40,081 nt of DNA from Deinococcota bacterium (GTDB taxonomy: Bacteria; Deinococcota; Deinococci; Deinococcales; Trueperaceae). The stretch is from the NCBI GenBank assembly GCA_963170125.1, contig CAUJFI010000132.1, positions 20,001-60,081 of the forward strand, given 5' to 3'. Under the pieces are notes generated by a model. It ran no database searches and was not told where the DNA came from. It saw nothing but the letters and a program-made list of their open reading frames with translations. Below, piece by piece: positions 1 to 8,143 of the stretch (positions within the stretch are counted from its first letter, which is position 1; each line of letters begins with the position of its first letter). The translations under genes were made by a program, and so were the position numbers.

Positions 1-211
1 CCGTGCGAACATCGACCCTGATACCGGTAGCCTCGAAGAAGCCGGCGGCGAGCGCGCCTGCGAGGGTCTCGTGCTGGCCGGAGTAGAGGGTGAGGGTCGT
101 GGGGGCGGCGGTGGTGCCCTGCGCCTTGGCGACGCCGAGGACGAGCGCGGCCGCTGCCGTGGCCGTTGCCAGCCAGGTGACCGACTTGCGCCTCGTGGTG
201 GGAACGAGCAT
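1..211 (-). CDS. fbpA: Iron(III) ABC transporter substrate-binding protein, N-terminal part
   Basis: Only the first 70 codons are in the window; the gene runs off the left edge. The start is an ATG at 209-211 preceded by AGAAGGT, a good ribosome binding site. The product begins MLVPTTRRKSVTWLATATAA, a basic segment followed by a hydrophobic export signal, and then reads LTLYSGQHETLAGALAAGF, the usual first strand of the Fe(3+)-binding periplasmic proteins of the FbpA/FutA family. Its role would be to capture ferric iron outside the inner membrane and pass it to the permease encoded just upstream. It is the last gene of the set, separated from the permease gene by 180 bases, so it may have its own promoter. 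The family call is firm; iron rather than another ligand is inferred from the motif. Confidence 0.85.
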   Translation of the reverse strand, partial: MLVPTTRRKSVTWLATATAAAALVLGVAKAQGTTAAPTTLTLYSGQHETLAGALAAGFFEATGIRVDVRT

Positions 212-391
212 TGCTTACCTTCTTCCTGCCGGGCCCCGGGCTCCGGCACCGTGCGCCTTCGAGAGAACGAGTACCGTTCCGGTCGGGTGAGCGTCGGGGC
301 GCGAACCTGACGCCTAATCCGGAGTAGTTCACTCAGGATTCGTTGGGAGTCTCGCACCCTGGCCGGGCCGCCGTCAAGGCCCAGCGCGCGC

Positions 392-2023
392 TCACCGCCG
401 AGCGGGGCGCCTCAGGGTCTGGCGGATCAGTACGAAGGCCGGGATGGCCGTGATGGCGACGAGCGCCACTGCGTATGGGGCGGCCGCCGCGAAGTCGAGC
501 ACCTCCCCCTCGGTCGTCGCCCACAGGGCCGTGGCCAACGTGCGCGTGCCCGTCGGGTGGAGGAGCAGGGTCATCGTGAGCTCCTTACCCACGTTCAGCA
601 TCACCAGGATGGCGCCGACCGCGATCCCGGGCAGGGCCAGCGGCAGCGTGACGCGGAAGAAGGTCCCAAGCGATCTCGCGCCCAGCGAGCGCGCCACGTT
701 GTCGAACTGCGGCGAGGCGTGCCCGAACCCCACCTGCTGCGCCCCTACCGCGATGGGTAGGTAGAGGATGACGTAGCCGATCACCAGCAGGGCGCTCGTC
801 TGGTAGATCGGGTAGAGCCACCGGACGGACAGGTAGACGAGCGCCAGCGAGACGATGACGCCCGGCAGCGAGTGAGCGATCCAGGTGGAACGCTCCGTCA
901 GCATGGCAAGTCGGCCCGGGTAACGGACCGCGAGAAGGCTCACGGGGATGGCCGCGATGCTCGCCGCCAGCGCGGTGGCAAGCGCGTACTGCGCCGTGTC
1001 CTGCGTGGCACCGATGAGGCGCGCCCAGTCGAAGGCAGCGTCGGGCCGCAGCAGCAACCGCACCAACCCCCCGCCCATGGCGGACAGCGGCACTCCGAGC
1101 GCGAGCGCGAGCAGGAACCCCGACGCGCCAAGCCACAGCCAGCGGCTGCGTCCCAGGCGCCACAGGCTCGGGGCGCGCGCCACGCCGCCGCCCGTGCGCG
1201 CGGCGCTGGGCCGACCCCTCACCTTGAGGTCGAGCGCCAGCAGCGCGAGCGAACCGAGAGCGAGGACCAACGAGAGGGTCCGGGCGGCCTCTGGCGCGCT
1301 CAGGACGGTCACTCGCTGCACGATGGCGGTGGTCAGGGTCCGGAACCTGAGAAGCTCGAGGGCACCGAACTCCGCGAACATGTGTAGGGCGACGATCAGC
1401 CCACCGCCCGCGATGGCCGTCCGCAGTTGCGGGAGGGTCACCCGGAAGAACGCCACGGCCGCGCCCGTGCCGAGGGAGCGCGCGGCCTCCTCCTGCGCCG
1501 GGTCGAGCCCCCTGAGGGCGGCCACCACGGGCAGGTAGATGTACGGGTACATGGCGAGGCTGAGGATGATGACGGCGCCCGGCAGGCCGTAGATGAACGT
1601 CGAGCGGGGCGCCAGCTCGTAGAAGGTCGCTACCCAGGTGTACGAACCTACGAACGACGGGATCCCGAGCGGCAGCGCGAAGAGCACCGTGAGGAGCGGC
1701 CTGGCGGGCAGGTCGGTGCGCACCACCAACAGCGCCAGCGACACCCCGAGACCGGCGCAGGTCAGTGTCACGCCCAGCGCCAGCAGCAGGGTGTTGGTGA
1801 TGAGCATGCCGGTGGTGGGGCTCGAGAGTTCGCGAAGGAGCAGTGGCAGGCTGATCCCGCCGCGGAAGAGCAGGTAGCCGACGGGCGTCAAGGCCAGCAG
1901 CGCCACCAGCACGGCCGGCACCGCCAAGGCCGCGGGCGGCCGCGCCCCAACGATCCTCGGGCGGGGAACTAGCGCTACGGGTGGGGCGTGCCGTTCAGGC
2001 GGTGGCGTGTTCTTGGTGGTCAT
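392..2023 (-). CDS. fbpB: Iron(III) ABC transporter permease, fused double-domain type
   Basis: The 543-residue protein carries two homologous permease halves of about six membrane segments each. Each half has the EAA loop that docks on the ATPase: residues about 178-201 (EEAARSLGTGAAVAFFRVTL) and about 441-466 (DNVARSLGARSLGTFFRVTL). Near the C-terminus, ELTMTLLLHPTGTRTLATAL is typical of FbpB-type iron permeases. The first 28 residues or so are polar and proline-rich. The start codon lies 29 bases inside the end of the ATPase gene, so the two are probably translationally coupled. It should form the inner-membrane channel for ferric iron. A thiamine (ThiP) role is the main alternative but fits the adjacent binding protein less well. 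Confidence 0.9.
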   Translation of the reverse strand: MTTKNTPPPERHAPPVALVPRPRIVGARPPAALAVPAVLVALLALTPVGYLLFRGGISLPLLLRELSSPTTGMLITNTLLLALGVTLTCAGLGVSLALLVVRTDLPARPLLTVLFALPLGIPSFVGSYTWVATFYELAPRSTFIYGLPGAVIILSLAMYPYIYLPVVAALRGLDPAQEEAARSLGTGAAVAFFRVTLPQLRTAIAGGGLIVALHMFAEFGALELLRFRTLTTAIVQRVTVLSAPEAARTLSLVLALGSLALLALDLKVRGRPSAARTGGGVARAPSLWRLGRSRWLWLGASGFLLALALGVPLSAMGGGLVRLLLRPDAAFDWARLIGATQDTAQYALATALAASIAAIPVSLLAVRYPGRLAMLTERSTWIAHSLPGVIVSLALVYLSVRWLYPIYQTSALLVIGYVILYLPIAVGAQQVGFGHASPQFDNVARSLGARSLGTFFRVTLPLALPGIAVGAILVMLNVGKELTMTLLLHPTGTRTLATALWATTEGEVLDFAAAAPYAVALVAITAIPAFVLIRQTLRRPARR

Positions 2024-3107
2024 GCGTCGTTACGCGCCCTAGGGTCCCTTCGGCGACGCGCACGCCCACGACGGTCCCGACCCGGGGCACAGAGTGGCCC
2101 TGCAGCCGCACCCGCACCGGCGCACCCGAGCCATCGACGCCCAACCGTAGGCGCACGACGCTATCGTGGCCGAAGAAGCTGGTGCTCATCACGCGCGCCT
2201 TGACGCCGCCGTCGGCCAGTTCCAACTGTTCGGGCCGCAGCATGACCATGCACTTGCCGAGCATGGAACCCCCGACGCCGCCTTGCACAGCGATGCAGCC
2301 GAGGGCGCACTCCACGCACGGGTGGACAGGGTCGGTGCCGGGCGGGGCCACCATGGCCGGCAGCAATATGGCCTCGCCAACGAAGCTGGCGACCTGCTGA
2401 TCAGCGGGGCTGGCGTAAACTCCGTGCGGCGAGTCGGCCTGCACGACGCGCCCCTGGCGCATGACTGCCACGTGGTCGGCTAACGACAGGGCCTCCTCCT
2501 GGTCGTGGGTCACGAGTACCGCCGTGGTGCCAAGCGAGCGCAGCAGGTCGCGGACCTCCTCGCGCAACTCGACGCGCAGCGTGGCGTCGAGGGCTGAGAA
2601 GGGCTCGTCGAGCAGCACCACCTCGGGGAACGGCGCCAGGGCCCTGGCAAGGGCCACGCGCTGCTGCTGACCACCCGACAGTTCCTCCGGGCGCCTAGCC
2701 TCGTGGTCGGGAAGGCCAACGAGTTCGAGGAGTTGACGCACGCGCTCGGAACGCTGGCGCCGGGTGCGGCCGGAGAGGGCCCAGCCCCCAAGGCCGAAGC
2801 CCACGTTCTGCCCGACGCTGAGGTGCGGGAAGAGCGCCCCCTCTTGGGGGACGATGCCGATGCCGCGCCGCTCTGGCGGCACCTGGGTGGCGCCGCTCGT
2901 GAGGACCCTGCCGCCCAGCGTGACCTCGCCCCGGTCGGGCCGGTCGAAGCCCGCCACGACGCGGAGCAGCGTCGTCTTGCCGCAGCCGGACGCGCCGAGG
3001 ATGGCCGTGAAGCCGCCGGCGCTCACGTCGAGGTCGACGTCCCGCAACGCGTGCACGGGCGCGGGCTTGGCGTGGAAGCTCTTGCTGACGCCCTTGAGGC
3101 TCAGCAT
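1995..3107 (-). CDS. fbpC: Iron(III) ABC transporter ATP-binding protein
   Basis: The 370-residue ATPase has Walker A GASGCGKTT at 38-46, signature LSGGQQQ at 143-149, Walker B LLDEP around 165-169 and the H-loop histidine at 201. A C-terminal regulatory region of the TOBE type follows from about 240. It energises import by the permease encoded next. The ATG at 3107 follows a weak AAGG and is the first gene of the minus-strand set. A possible -10 hexamer TACGCT lies about 80 bases upstream (minus strand, 3192-3187). The C-terminal region contains a cysteine cluster, CVECALGC at 264-271, that I do not recognise as a usual part of this family; see findings. Confidence 0.9.
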   Translation of the reverse strand: MLSLKGVSKSFHAKPAPVHALRDVDLDVSAGGFTAILGASGCGKTTLLRVVAGFDRPDRGEVTLGGRVLTSGATQVPPERRGIGIVPQEGALFPHLSVGQNVGFGLGGWALSGRTRRQRSERVRQLLELVGLPDHEARRPEELSGGQQQRVALARALAPFPEVVLLDEPFSALDATLRVELREEVRDLLRSLGTTAVLVTHDQEEALSLADHVAVMRQGRVVQADSPHGVYASPADQQVASFVGEAILLPAMVAPPGTDPVHPCVECALGCIAVQGGVGGSMLGKCMVMLRPEQLELADGGVKARVMSTSFFGHDSVVRLRLGVDGSGAPVRVRLQGHSVPRVGTVVGVRVAEGTLGRVTTHDHQEHATA

Positions 3108-3343
3108 GCCGCCGACCTTGCCGCGGCCGTTACCGAACCTGGCCGCGCCCTCATGAGGTTGTCCTCGTGCCTGCTGACGACATACGAGCGTACTTCCTTA
3201 TCCGGGCCCACGCTGGGCCGGGTCATCGGTTACCGGAGCCAGGCCCGGCAGCGCGCGCCGCAATCCTGACTCGACTGGTCAAGCTTACCTCACGCAGCGG
3301 CCCGCACCAGGTCACGGCGGTGCGGGGTCGGGCGGGCGCCGGC

Positions 3344-4153
3344 TCAGCCTTCCCACGGCGCCAAGCCCCGCCTGATGGACTCCGCCGCGCCTTCGAGGGC
3401 CGCCAGCGCGGCCCGCTGCAGCCCGCTGCCGAACGTCACACGCGCCACGCCCAGCGCGGCCAGCCGCCCCAGGCCTGGGGTGGTGGGACGCGCCATGACG
3501 TTGACGGGGCCGGGCACGCCCCGTACGTACGCTCCGATGTCGGCGTCTTCGCTGAGCATGATGGGGAACACGCAGTCAGCGCCGGCGGCGAGGTATTGGC
3601 GAGCGCGCGCCATGGAGCGCTCCAGCCGCGTCGCCTCCGGCCCGTCCTGCCGCACGTGCACGTCGACGCGGGCGTTGACCACCAGGCCGGTGTTGGCCTC
3701 GCGCGCGGCGCGCACGACGGCGCCGATCCGCTCGACCTGCTGCTCGGCGGGCACCAGCTTCCCGGTCCGCGGGTCGCTGTCCTCGAGGTTGCAGCCGACC
3801 ACGCCGGCACTGGCCAACCACTCCACCAGGTCATCTGCGCTCAGACCGTAGCCGGTCTCGACGTCCGCCGTGATCAGCACCGGGGCCCGCCCCGGGCCCC
3901 GCGCCCCTGCCGCCCCCGCGACGATGCGCGCAGTGGCCGCGAACACCTCTGCCACGGGCGTGCCCTCGCCGTCGGAGTAGCCGAGGGAGCGCGAGATCGC
4001 CCCGCTGGAACTGGCGATGGCGTCGAAGCCCGCCGTCACGAGGGTGGCGGCGCTTGCAGCGTCCCAGGCGTTCGGTAGCACGAGCGGACTTTGCCCGTGG
4101 TGGAGCGCCCTGAAGCGCTCGGCGTCCGCCCGTTTGGCGACTGGGTTCCTCAT
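3344..4153 (-). CDS. Isocitrate lyase/PEP mutase family protein
   Basis: The 269-residue protein is a compact TIM-barrel of the PEP mutase/isocitrate lyase superfamily. It shows the N-terminal LPNAWDAASA segment, the metal-binding ADVETGYG at 96-103, CNLEDS at 121-126 and NARVDV at 160-165. The KKCGH loop of true isocitrate lyase is absent, so it is unlikely to be the glyoxylate-shunt enzyme. Relatives include oxaloacetate decarboxylases, 2-methylisocitrate-type lyases and phosphonate enzymes, and the substrate cannot be told from sequence alone. It starts 19 bases after the methyltransferase gene and is probably cotranscribed with it. The 236 bases between its stop and the fbpC start hold the fbpC promoter region and no convincing gene. 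Confidence 0.85.
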   Translation of the reverse strand: MRNPVAKRADAERFRALHHGQSPLVLPNAWDAASAATLVTAGFDAIASSSGAISRSLGYSDGEGTPVAEVFAATARIVAGAAGARGPGRAPVLITADVETGYGLSADDLVEWLASAGVVGCNLEDSDPRTGKLVPAEQQVERIGAVVRAAREANTGLVVNARVDVHVRQDGPEATRLERSMARARQYLAAGADCVFPIMLSEDADIGAYVRGVPGPVNVMARPTTPGLGRLAALGVARVTFGSGLQRAALAALEGAAESIRRGLAPWEG

Positions 4154-4172
4154 GGTCGCAGTTCTCCTCTCC

Positions 4173-4910
4173 CTAGCGCCCCTTCACGTACAAGGCGTTG
4201 AAGGTAACGCGGAAGCCGCCCCGCGTTGCAACACGCACGGCAGTCGTCGGCAACGCGGGGTAGAGGCCGTGAACCGCGAACGCGGCGTCAAGACCGGCCA
4301 GGTCTGGCAACGTCATGCGGCGGCTGCCGGGCCCGAAGCCGAGCCACACGTCCGGCTCACCCGCCAGTTGCAGGAGCGCCGCCCCATCGGGTCGCGACTC
4401 GGGGCCGAAGTTGGCCACGAGGCACAGGCCGCCGGGACGCAGGACCCGCGCGACCTCCATCATGGCCGCGCCTAACTCGGTGCGGCTGGTGGCGTCCTGC
4501 AGCACCCCGAGCGCGACGACCAGGTCGAAGGCTCCGGATCGGTAACGGCCCAGGTCGTGCATCCGGCCGCGCCTCACGCGGCGGGCGGCCTCGTCTTGGC
4601 CCATCACTGCGTTCAGGCCGCGCCGCGCCTCCGCCACCATGGTGGAAGAAGCGTCGAGCGCCCAGACGTCCGCGCCCTGTCGGGCGAGCCACACGGCGTT
4701 GCGGCCGCCGGCACAACCGACGTCGAGCGCCTTCGGCCGCGCGGGTGCCCCCCAGGCCCGCCTGACGGCGCCGTAGGGCCCCTCACCGGCGAACAGCGCG
4801 AGCAGGCGTTGGTCTGGCGGCCTGGCCGCGAACCGTGCCGCCACCTCGGGTTCGTCCCAGAGGCTGGGTTCGGCCTTGGGTCCCTCGGCCCCCTTGGGCG
4901 CGTGCGGCAT
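4173..4910 (-). CDS. Class I SAM-dependent methyltransferase
   Basis: The 245-residue product has the Rossmann-type motif I LDVGCAGGRNA at 62-72 and the acidic end of strand 2 in WALDAS near residue 86, followed by a motif around LVVALGVLQDAT. These bind S-adenosylmethionine; the methyl acceptor is unknown. An ATG seven codons upstream (4931) is possible, but the ATG at 4910 is preferred because the hexamer TATGCT lies exactly six bases before it, the leaderless arrangement seen repeatedly in this window. The next gene, a PEP-mutase family enzyme, follows after 19 bases and probably shares the transcript. Confidence 0.85.
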   Translation of the reverse strand: MPHAPKGAEGPKAEPSLWDEPEVAARFAARPPDQRLLALFAGEGPYGAVRRAWGAPARPKALDVGCAGGRNAVWLARQGADVWALDASSTMVAEARRGLNAVMGQDEAARRVRRGRMHDLGRYRSGAFDLVVALGVLQDATSRTELGAAMMEVARVLRPGGLCLVANFGPESRPDGAALLQLAGEPDVWLGFGPGSRRMTLPDLAGLDAAFAVHGLYPALPTTAVRVATRGGFRVTFNALYVKGR

Positions 4911-4916
4911 GTCGGC

Positions 4917-4922
4917 AGCATA
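4917..4922 (-). promoter_or_regulatory. -10 element for leaderless methyltransferase gene
   Basis: TATGCT on the minus strand, six bases (GCCGAC) before the ATG at 4910. Transcription would begin at or next to the start codon. It lies inside the first codons of the longer alternative reading of the gene, which argues against that longer start. Confidence 0.6.
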
Positions 4923-4958
4923 AACCCGCATTGGTCGGCCGGCCCGACCGTTAGGTGC

Positions 4959-7169
4959 TCACCCAGGCCCCTTCGCGTCTCGGCGCTTGGCCAACGCCGA
5001 CGGCCACCAGATGGCGCGGCCGATGTCGTACGTGAGGGCAGGCACGAGCAGGGAGCGCACCACGAAGGTGTCGAGCAGCACCCCGAACGCCACGATGAAC
5101 GCGATCTGGGCGAGGAACAAGACGGGTATGACGCCCAGCGCCGCGAAGGTGGCGGCCAGCACCAACCCGGCGGAGGTGATGACACCGCCCGTGACCGCGA
5201 GGCCCCTGACGATCCCCTCACGGGTGCCGTGCGCCAGGGCCTCCTCGCGCACGCGGGTCATGAGGAAGATGTTGTAGTCGATGCCGAGCGCGACAAGGAA
5301 CACGAAGCCGTAGAGGGGCACGGCGGGGTCGGCGCCCGGGAAGCGGAAGATGCCGTCGAAGACCAACGCGGCCACGCCCAGCGCGCTGCCGAACGAGAGC
5401 ATGGTGCTGAGCACCAGCAGCACGGGGGCCACCACGGCGCGCAGCAAGAGCATGAGGATGACGAGGATGACGGCCAGCACGACCGGGATGATGAGGTTGC
5501 GGTCGTGAATGGAGGCGTCGTTGGTGTCGATGTCGGTGGCCGTGACGCCGCCCACCAGCGCGCTCGGCGCCGCCGCCGCCAGCTCGCGCCTCAGGTCGCG
5601 CACGGTGGCCGCGGCCGCGTCAGAGTCGGCGGCGCTGTCGAGGGTGCCCTGCAGCAGCACCAAGCCGTCGACGACCGTCGGTGCCGGGGCCGGGGTGCCC
5701 GGAGGGCCGAACGCTGCCGGGCCGTCCGTGGTCACGGGCGCCGTGCCGCTAGGGGTGCCGCTCGTCTTGATGCTCACGCCGGTTATGCCCGCGTGGTCGA
5801 GCAGCACGTTGGCGGCGGCCTGTAGCTGGGCCTCCTGCACGGCCACCAGCACGGGGCTGCCAGACCCGCCGGGGAAGTGTTCGCCGAGCACCACCTGACC
5901 GTCGCGGGCCTGTGAAGCGCCCAGCACCAGGTCGGACTGAGGCACACCATCAGCGTGCAGTCGCGTAACGGCGAGGGCGCAGACGACCAGTATCGCGGTC
6001 ACTAGCAGCCAGATCCGGCGCGGCCGCGACTCGATCAGGCGCGCCAGCCGCCGCCAGCCACCGTGGAGGGCGAGGCCATGCTCGGCGGCTACCACCTCTG
6101 GTTCGTACTTGGGGTTGCGAGGCCAGAAGGCGTTGCGCCCGAAGGCGAACAGTAATGACGGTAGCAGCGTCAGGGCCGCCAGCATGGCGAAGACGATACC
6201 GACGGACGCCACCGGCCCCAAGGTGCTGTTGGAGCGCAGGTCGCTGAGGAGCAGGCACATGAGTCCCGCGATGACGGTGGAGCCCGAGGCGACGATGGGC
6301 TCGACCGCGCCGCGCAGCGCGCGCCTGGTGGCCACCCAGCGGTCGTGGTTGACGCGCAACTCCTCCCGGTAACGCGAGACGTAGAGCAGCGAGTAGTCAG
6401 TCGCGGCGCCGATGACGAGGATGAAGAGGATGCCCTGGGTCTGGCCGCTGAGTAGCAGCACGCCCGACTTGGCCAGCCACCAGACGCTCAGGAGCGCCAC
6501 CGTCAGCGCACACAGGCTGGTGGCCAACACGGCGACGGGCAGGAGGAAGGAGCGGTAGACGAGGATCAGGATGACGAAGACCGCGATGAGCGCCACGACG
6601 AGGAGGAGCCCGTCGATGCCCGCGAAACCCGCGACGAGGTCTGCGATGAAGCCCGCCGGGCCGGTCACGTAGACCGTCACGCCAGCCGGGGCCGAGGCGC
6701 TCAGCTGCGCCCCGATTGCGTCGACGGTGCCCGTGATGCCCATTCCGGGCCTGACCGTCGCGAACGCCTGCGCCGCCATGCCGTCACTCGACGGGATCGC
6801 GGGCGACACCGCGACCACCCCTGCGACGGTCGGCAGCTTGCCTAGGCCGTCGCGGATGGCGGCCAGTTGCGCTTCACTAAGTGCGGTGTCTGCCGCGAAC
6901 ACGAGGACCGCAGGCATGGCCTCCGAGCCGTTGAAGGCGCCGAGCAGGCGCTGCACCTTGGTGGCGTCCGCCGAATCGGGGAGGTAACTCGTCTGGTCGT
7001 TGGACGAGACCTCGCTAACGCGACCGAAGTACGGCCCACCGATGCCGGCGCCGACCAGCCACGCCAAGACCAGGGCGGCCGGCAGCAGGGCCCTCAGCCA
7101 CCGCTTGGGTCGGGCCGCGGTGGTAGTCGTTGGAGAGCCTTGAGGGCCTGTGGCTGAGCGCTGTTTCAT
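4959..7169 (-). CDS. MMPL/RND family membrane transporter
   Basis: The 736-residue protein has the two-repeat MMPL layout: one membrane helix near residues 25-45, a large external domain, five more helices, and then the same pattern again. The conserved helix motif appears in both halves as DYSLLYVSRYREE and DYNIFLMTRVREE. Family members use the proton gradient to move lipids, drugs or other hydrophobic molecules across the inner membrane. The start ATG follows GGAGG by eight bases. A -10 hexamer TAAGCT on the minus strand (7201-7196) predicts a leader of about 20 bases. The gene is divergent from a MarR regulator, a common pairing for drug-responsive exporters; the substrate is unknown. Confidence 0.9.
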   Translation of the reverse strand: MKQRSATGPQGSPTTTTAARPKRWLRALLPAALVLAWLVGAGIGGPYFGRVSEVSSNDQTSYLPDSADATKVQRLLGAFNGSEAMPAVLVFAADTALSEAQLAAIRDGLGKLPTVAGVVAVSPAIPSSDGMAAQAFATVRPGMGITGTVDAIGAQLSASAPAGVTVYVTGPAGFIADLVAGFAGIDGLLLVVALIAVFVILILVYRSFLLPVAVLATSLCALTVALLSVWWLAKSGVLLLSGQTQGILFILVIGAATDYSLLYVSRYREELRVNHDRWVATRRALRGAVEPIVASGSTVIAGLMCLLLSDLRSNSTLGPVASVGIVFAMLAALTLLPSLLFAFGRNAFWPRNPKYEPEVVAAEHGLALHGGWRRLARLIESRPRRIWLLVTAILVVCALAVTRLHADGVPQSDLVLGASQARDGQVVLGEHFPGGSGSPVLVAVQEAQLQAAANVLLDHAGITGVSIKTSGTPSGTAPVTTDGPAAFGPPGTPAPAPTVVDGLVLLQGTLDSAADSDAAAATVRDLRRELAAAAPSALVGGVTATDIDTNDASIHDRNLIIPVVLAVILVILMLLLRAVVAPVLLVLSTMLSFGSALGVAALVFDGIFRFPGADPAVPLYGFVFLVALGIDYNIFLMTRVREEALAHGTREGIVRGLAVTGGVITSAGLVLAATFAALGVIPVLFLAQIAFIVAFGVLLDTFVVRSLLVPALTYDIGRAIWWPSALAKRRDAKGPG

Positions 7170-7246
7170 GGTGAATGCCTCCGGTGGCGAACGCGAGCTT
7201 AGCGAGGGCGCGGGCGGCGGCTCGGCCGTTTCGCACCTCTCTCGCC

Positions 7247-7290
7247 CTAGCTATTCCTAGCTAAGCTAGCAGCGAGCCTAGCACACTAGT
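7247..7290. promoter_or_regulatory. CTAG-cluster operator candidate between MMPL exporter and marR
   Basis: Five CTAG tetramers start at 7247, 7257, 7266, 7278 and 7286. Two of them form the perfect inverted repeat CTAGCT-A-AGCTAG at 7257-7269, and another lies in ACTAGT at 7285-7290. CTAG is normally scarce in bacterial DNA, and this sequence is AT-richer than its surroundings. The cluster covers the -35 side of the marR promoter, where a dimeric MarR protein would block it. Binding by the adjacent regulator is inferred. Confidence 0.55.
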
Positions 7291-7299
7291 AGTTTGACG

Positions 7300-7305
7300 T
7301 AGCAT
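7300..7305 (+). promoter_or_regulatory. -10 element for leaderless marR gene
   Basis: TAGCAT lies exactly six bases before the ATG at 7312, so the message would start at the initiation codon. This favours ATG 7312 over the in-frame GTG at 7306. Confidence 0.55.
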
Positions 7306-7311
7306 GTGGCC

Positions 7312-7896
7312 ATGGACGAGTTAGCAAGCACTCAGGAGCTAGCCCCAGCCGACTTGTACGGCCTGGAGGCCAACGACCCGAGCGGCCGACTCATCGACCG
7401 GACCGGGCTCGGCGACCAAGACATCGGGCAGATCGACCGCGTGATGGCCGCTCTCGGCAAGTTGCGAGACGCCGAACGGCACCTGTCCCAGGCGTCCCTG
7501 AAGTACATGAAGCTGAACGACACGGACATGCGGGCGCTTCATTACCTCATCGTCTGCGCCAACCAAGGCGTCATCGCCACCGCCGGTGGCATCGCCACCC
7601 ACCTTGGCATCTCGAGCGCCTCGACCACCAAACTCCTCGATCGCCTGGAGGAGGCAGGGCACGTGGCGCGCTCTCCGCACCCCTCCGACCGCCGCGCCCT
7701 CTCGATCACCATCGCGCCCGCCACCCGCCAAGCCGCCATGACCACCGTTGGCCGCCAGCACGCCCGGCGCTTCCTCGCCGCGGCCCGGCTCAGCGCCGCT
7801 GAGCGCGAGGCTGTGATCCGTTTCCTGACCGACATGGCGGCCGAGCTCTTGGGCGGGGAGGAGGCGTGGGTGGAGGCGGTGGTAGCCGCAGAGTGA
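7312..7896 (+). CDS. MarR family transcriptional regulator
   Basis: The 194-residue protein has a winged helix-turn-helix in the middle: ATHLGISSASTTKLLDRLEE is the recognition region and HPSDRRALSITI is the wing, whose DRR signature is typical of MarR proteins. The N-terminal 60 residues are helical and longer than in small MarR proteins; the C-terminal helices would form the dimer. It probably represses itself and the divergent MMPL exporter through the CTAG cluster, and a small hydrophobic ligand may relieve repression; both points are inference from context. The GTG at 7306 would add two residues, but the promoter spacing supports the ATG. Confidence 0.9.
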   Translation: MDELASTQELAPADLYGLEANDPSGRLIDRTGLGDQDIGQIDRVMAALGKLRDAERHLSQASLKYMKLNDTDMRALHYLIVCANQGVIATAGGIATHLGISSASTTKLLDRLEEAGHVARSPHPSDRRALSITIAPATRQAAMTTVGRQHARRFLAAARLSAAEREAVIRFLTDMAAELLGGEEAWVEAVVAAE

Positions 7897-7954
7897 GGGT
7901 GGGTGGTCCGCGGCGTGGCGGGAGCGGCGTCTGGATGCTCTTGCGTACCCGTAC

Positions 7955-8143
7955 TTGACGGTGGCCGAATGTTACGAGCGCATGCGCGTTGACGGGCGGG
8001 TGGTGAGCCAAGGCTACAAGCCGATGACCCGCCAAGCGTTCGAGAAGGTGGATGTACCCCAACTGCGCGAGACTGGGGCGCCATCACACCGCCGACCGCC
8101 GGCTCCAGCCCGCCAAGCGTTACGCTTGGACCATGAAGCGTGA
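7955..8143 (+). pseudogene. Small orphan ORF or remnant
   Basis: This frame reads through 62 codons from a TTG and overlaps the start of the next gene by 11 bases. The first half, TVAECYERMRVDGRVVSQGY followed by KPMTRQAFEKVD, looks protein-like and has G or C at most third codon positions; the second half is arginine- and proline-rich and looks non-coding. The frame stays open upstream into the 3' end of marR, and no ribosome binding site or promoter precedes the TTG. It may be the decayed end of a lost gene, perhaps DNA-binding. I do not recognise it. The rest of 7897-8132 shows nothing except the promoter of the next gene. Confidence 0.25.
8121..8126 (+). promoter_or_regulatory. -10 element for leaderless nif3-like gene
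   Basis: TACGCT is followed by six bases (TGGACC) and then the ATG at 8133. No ribosome binding site precedes that ATG, as expected for a leaderless message. Confidence 0.6.
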
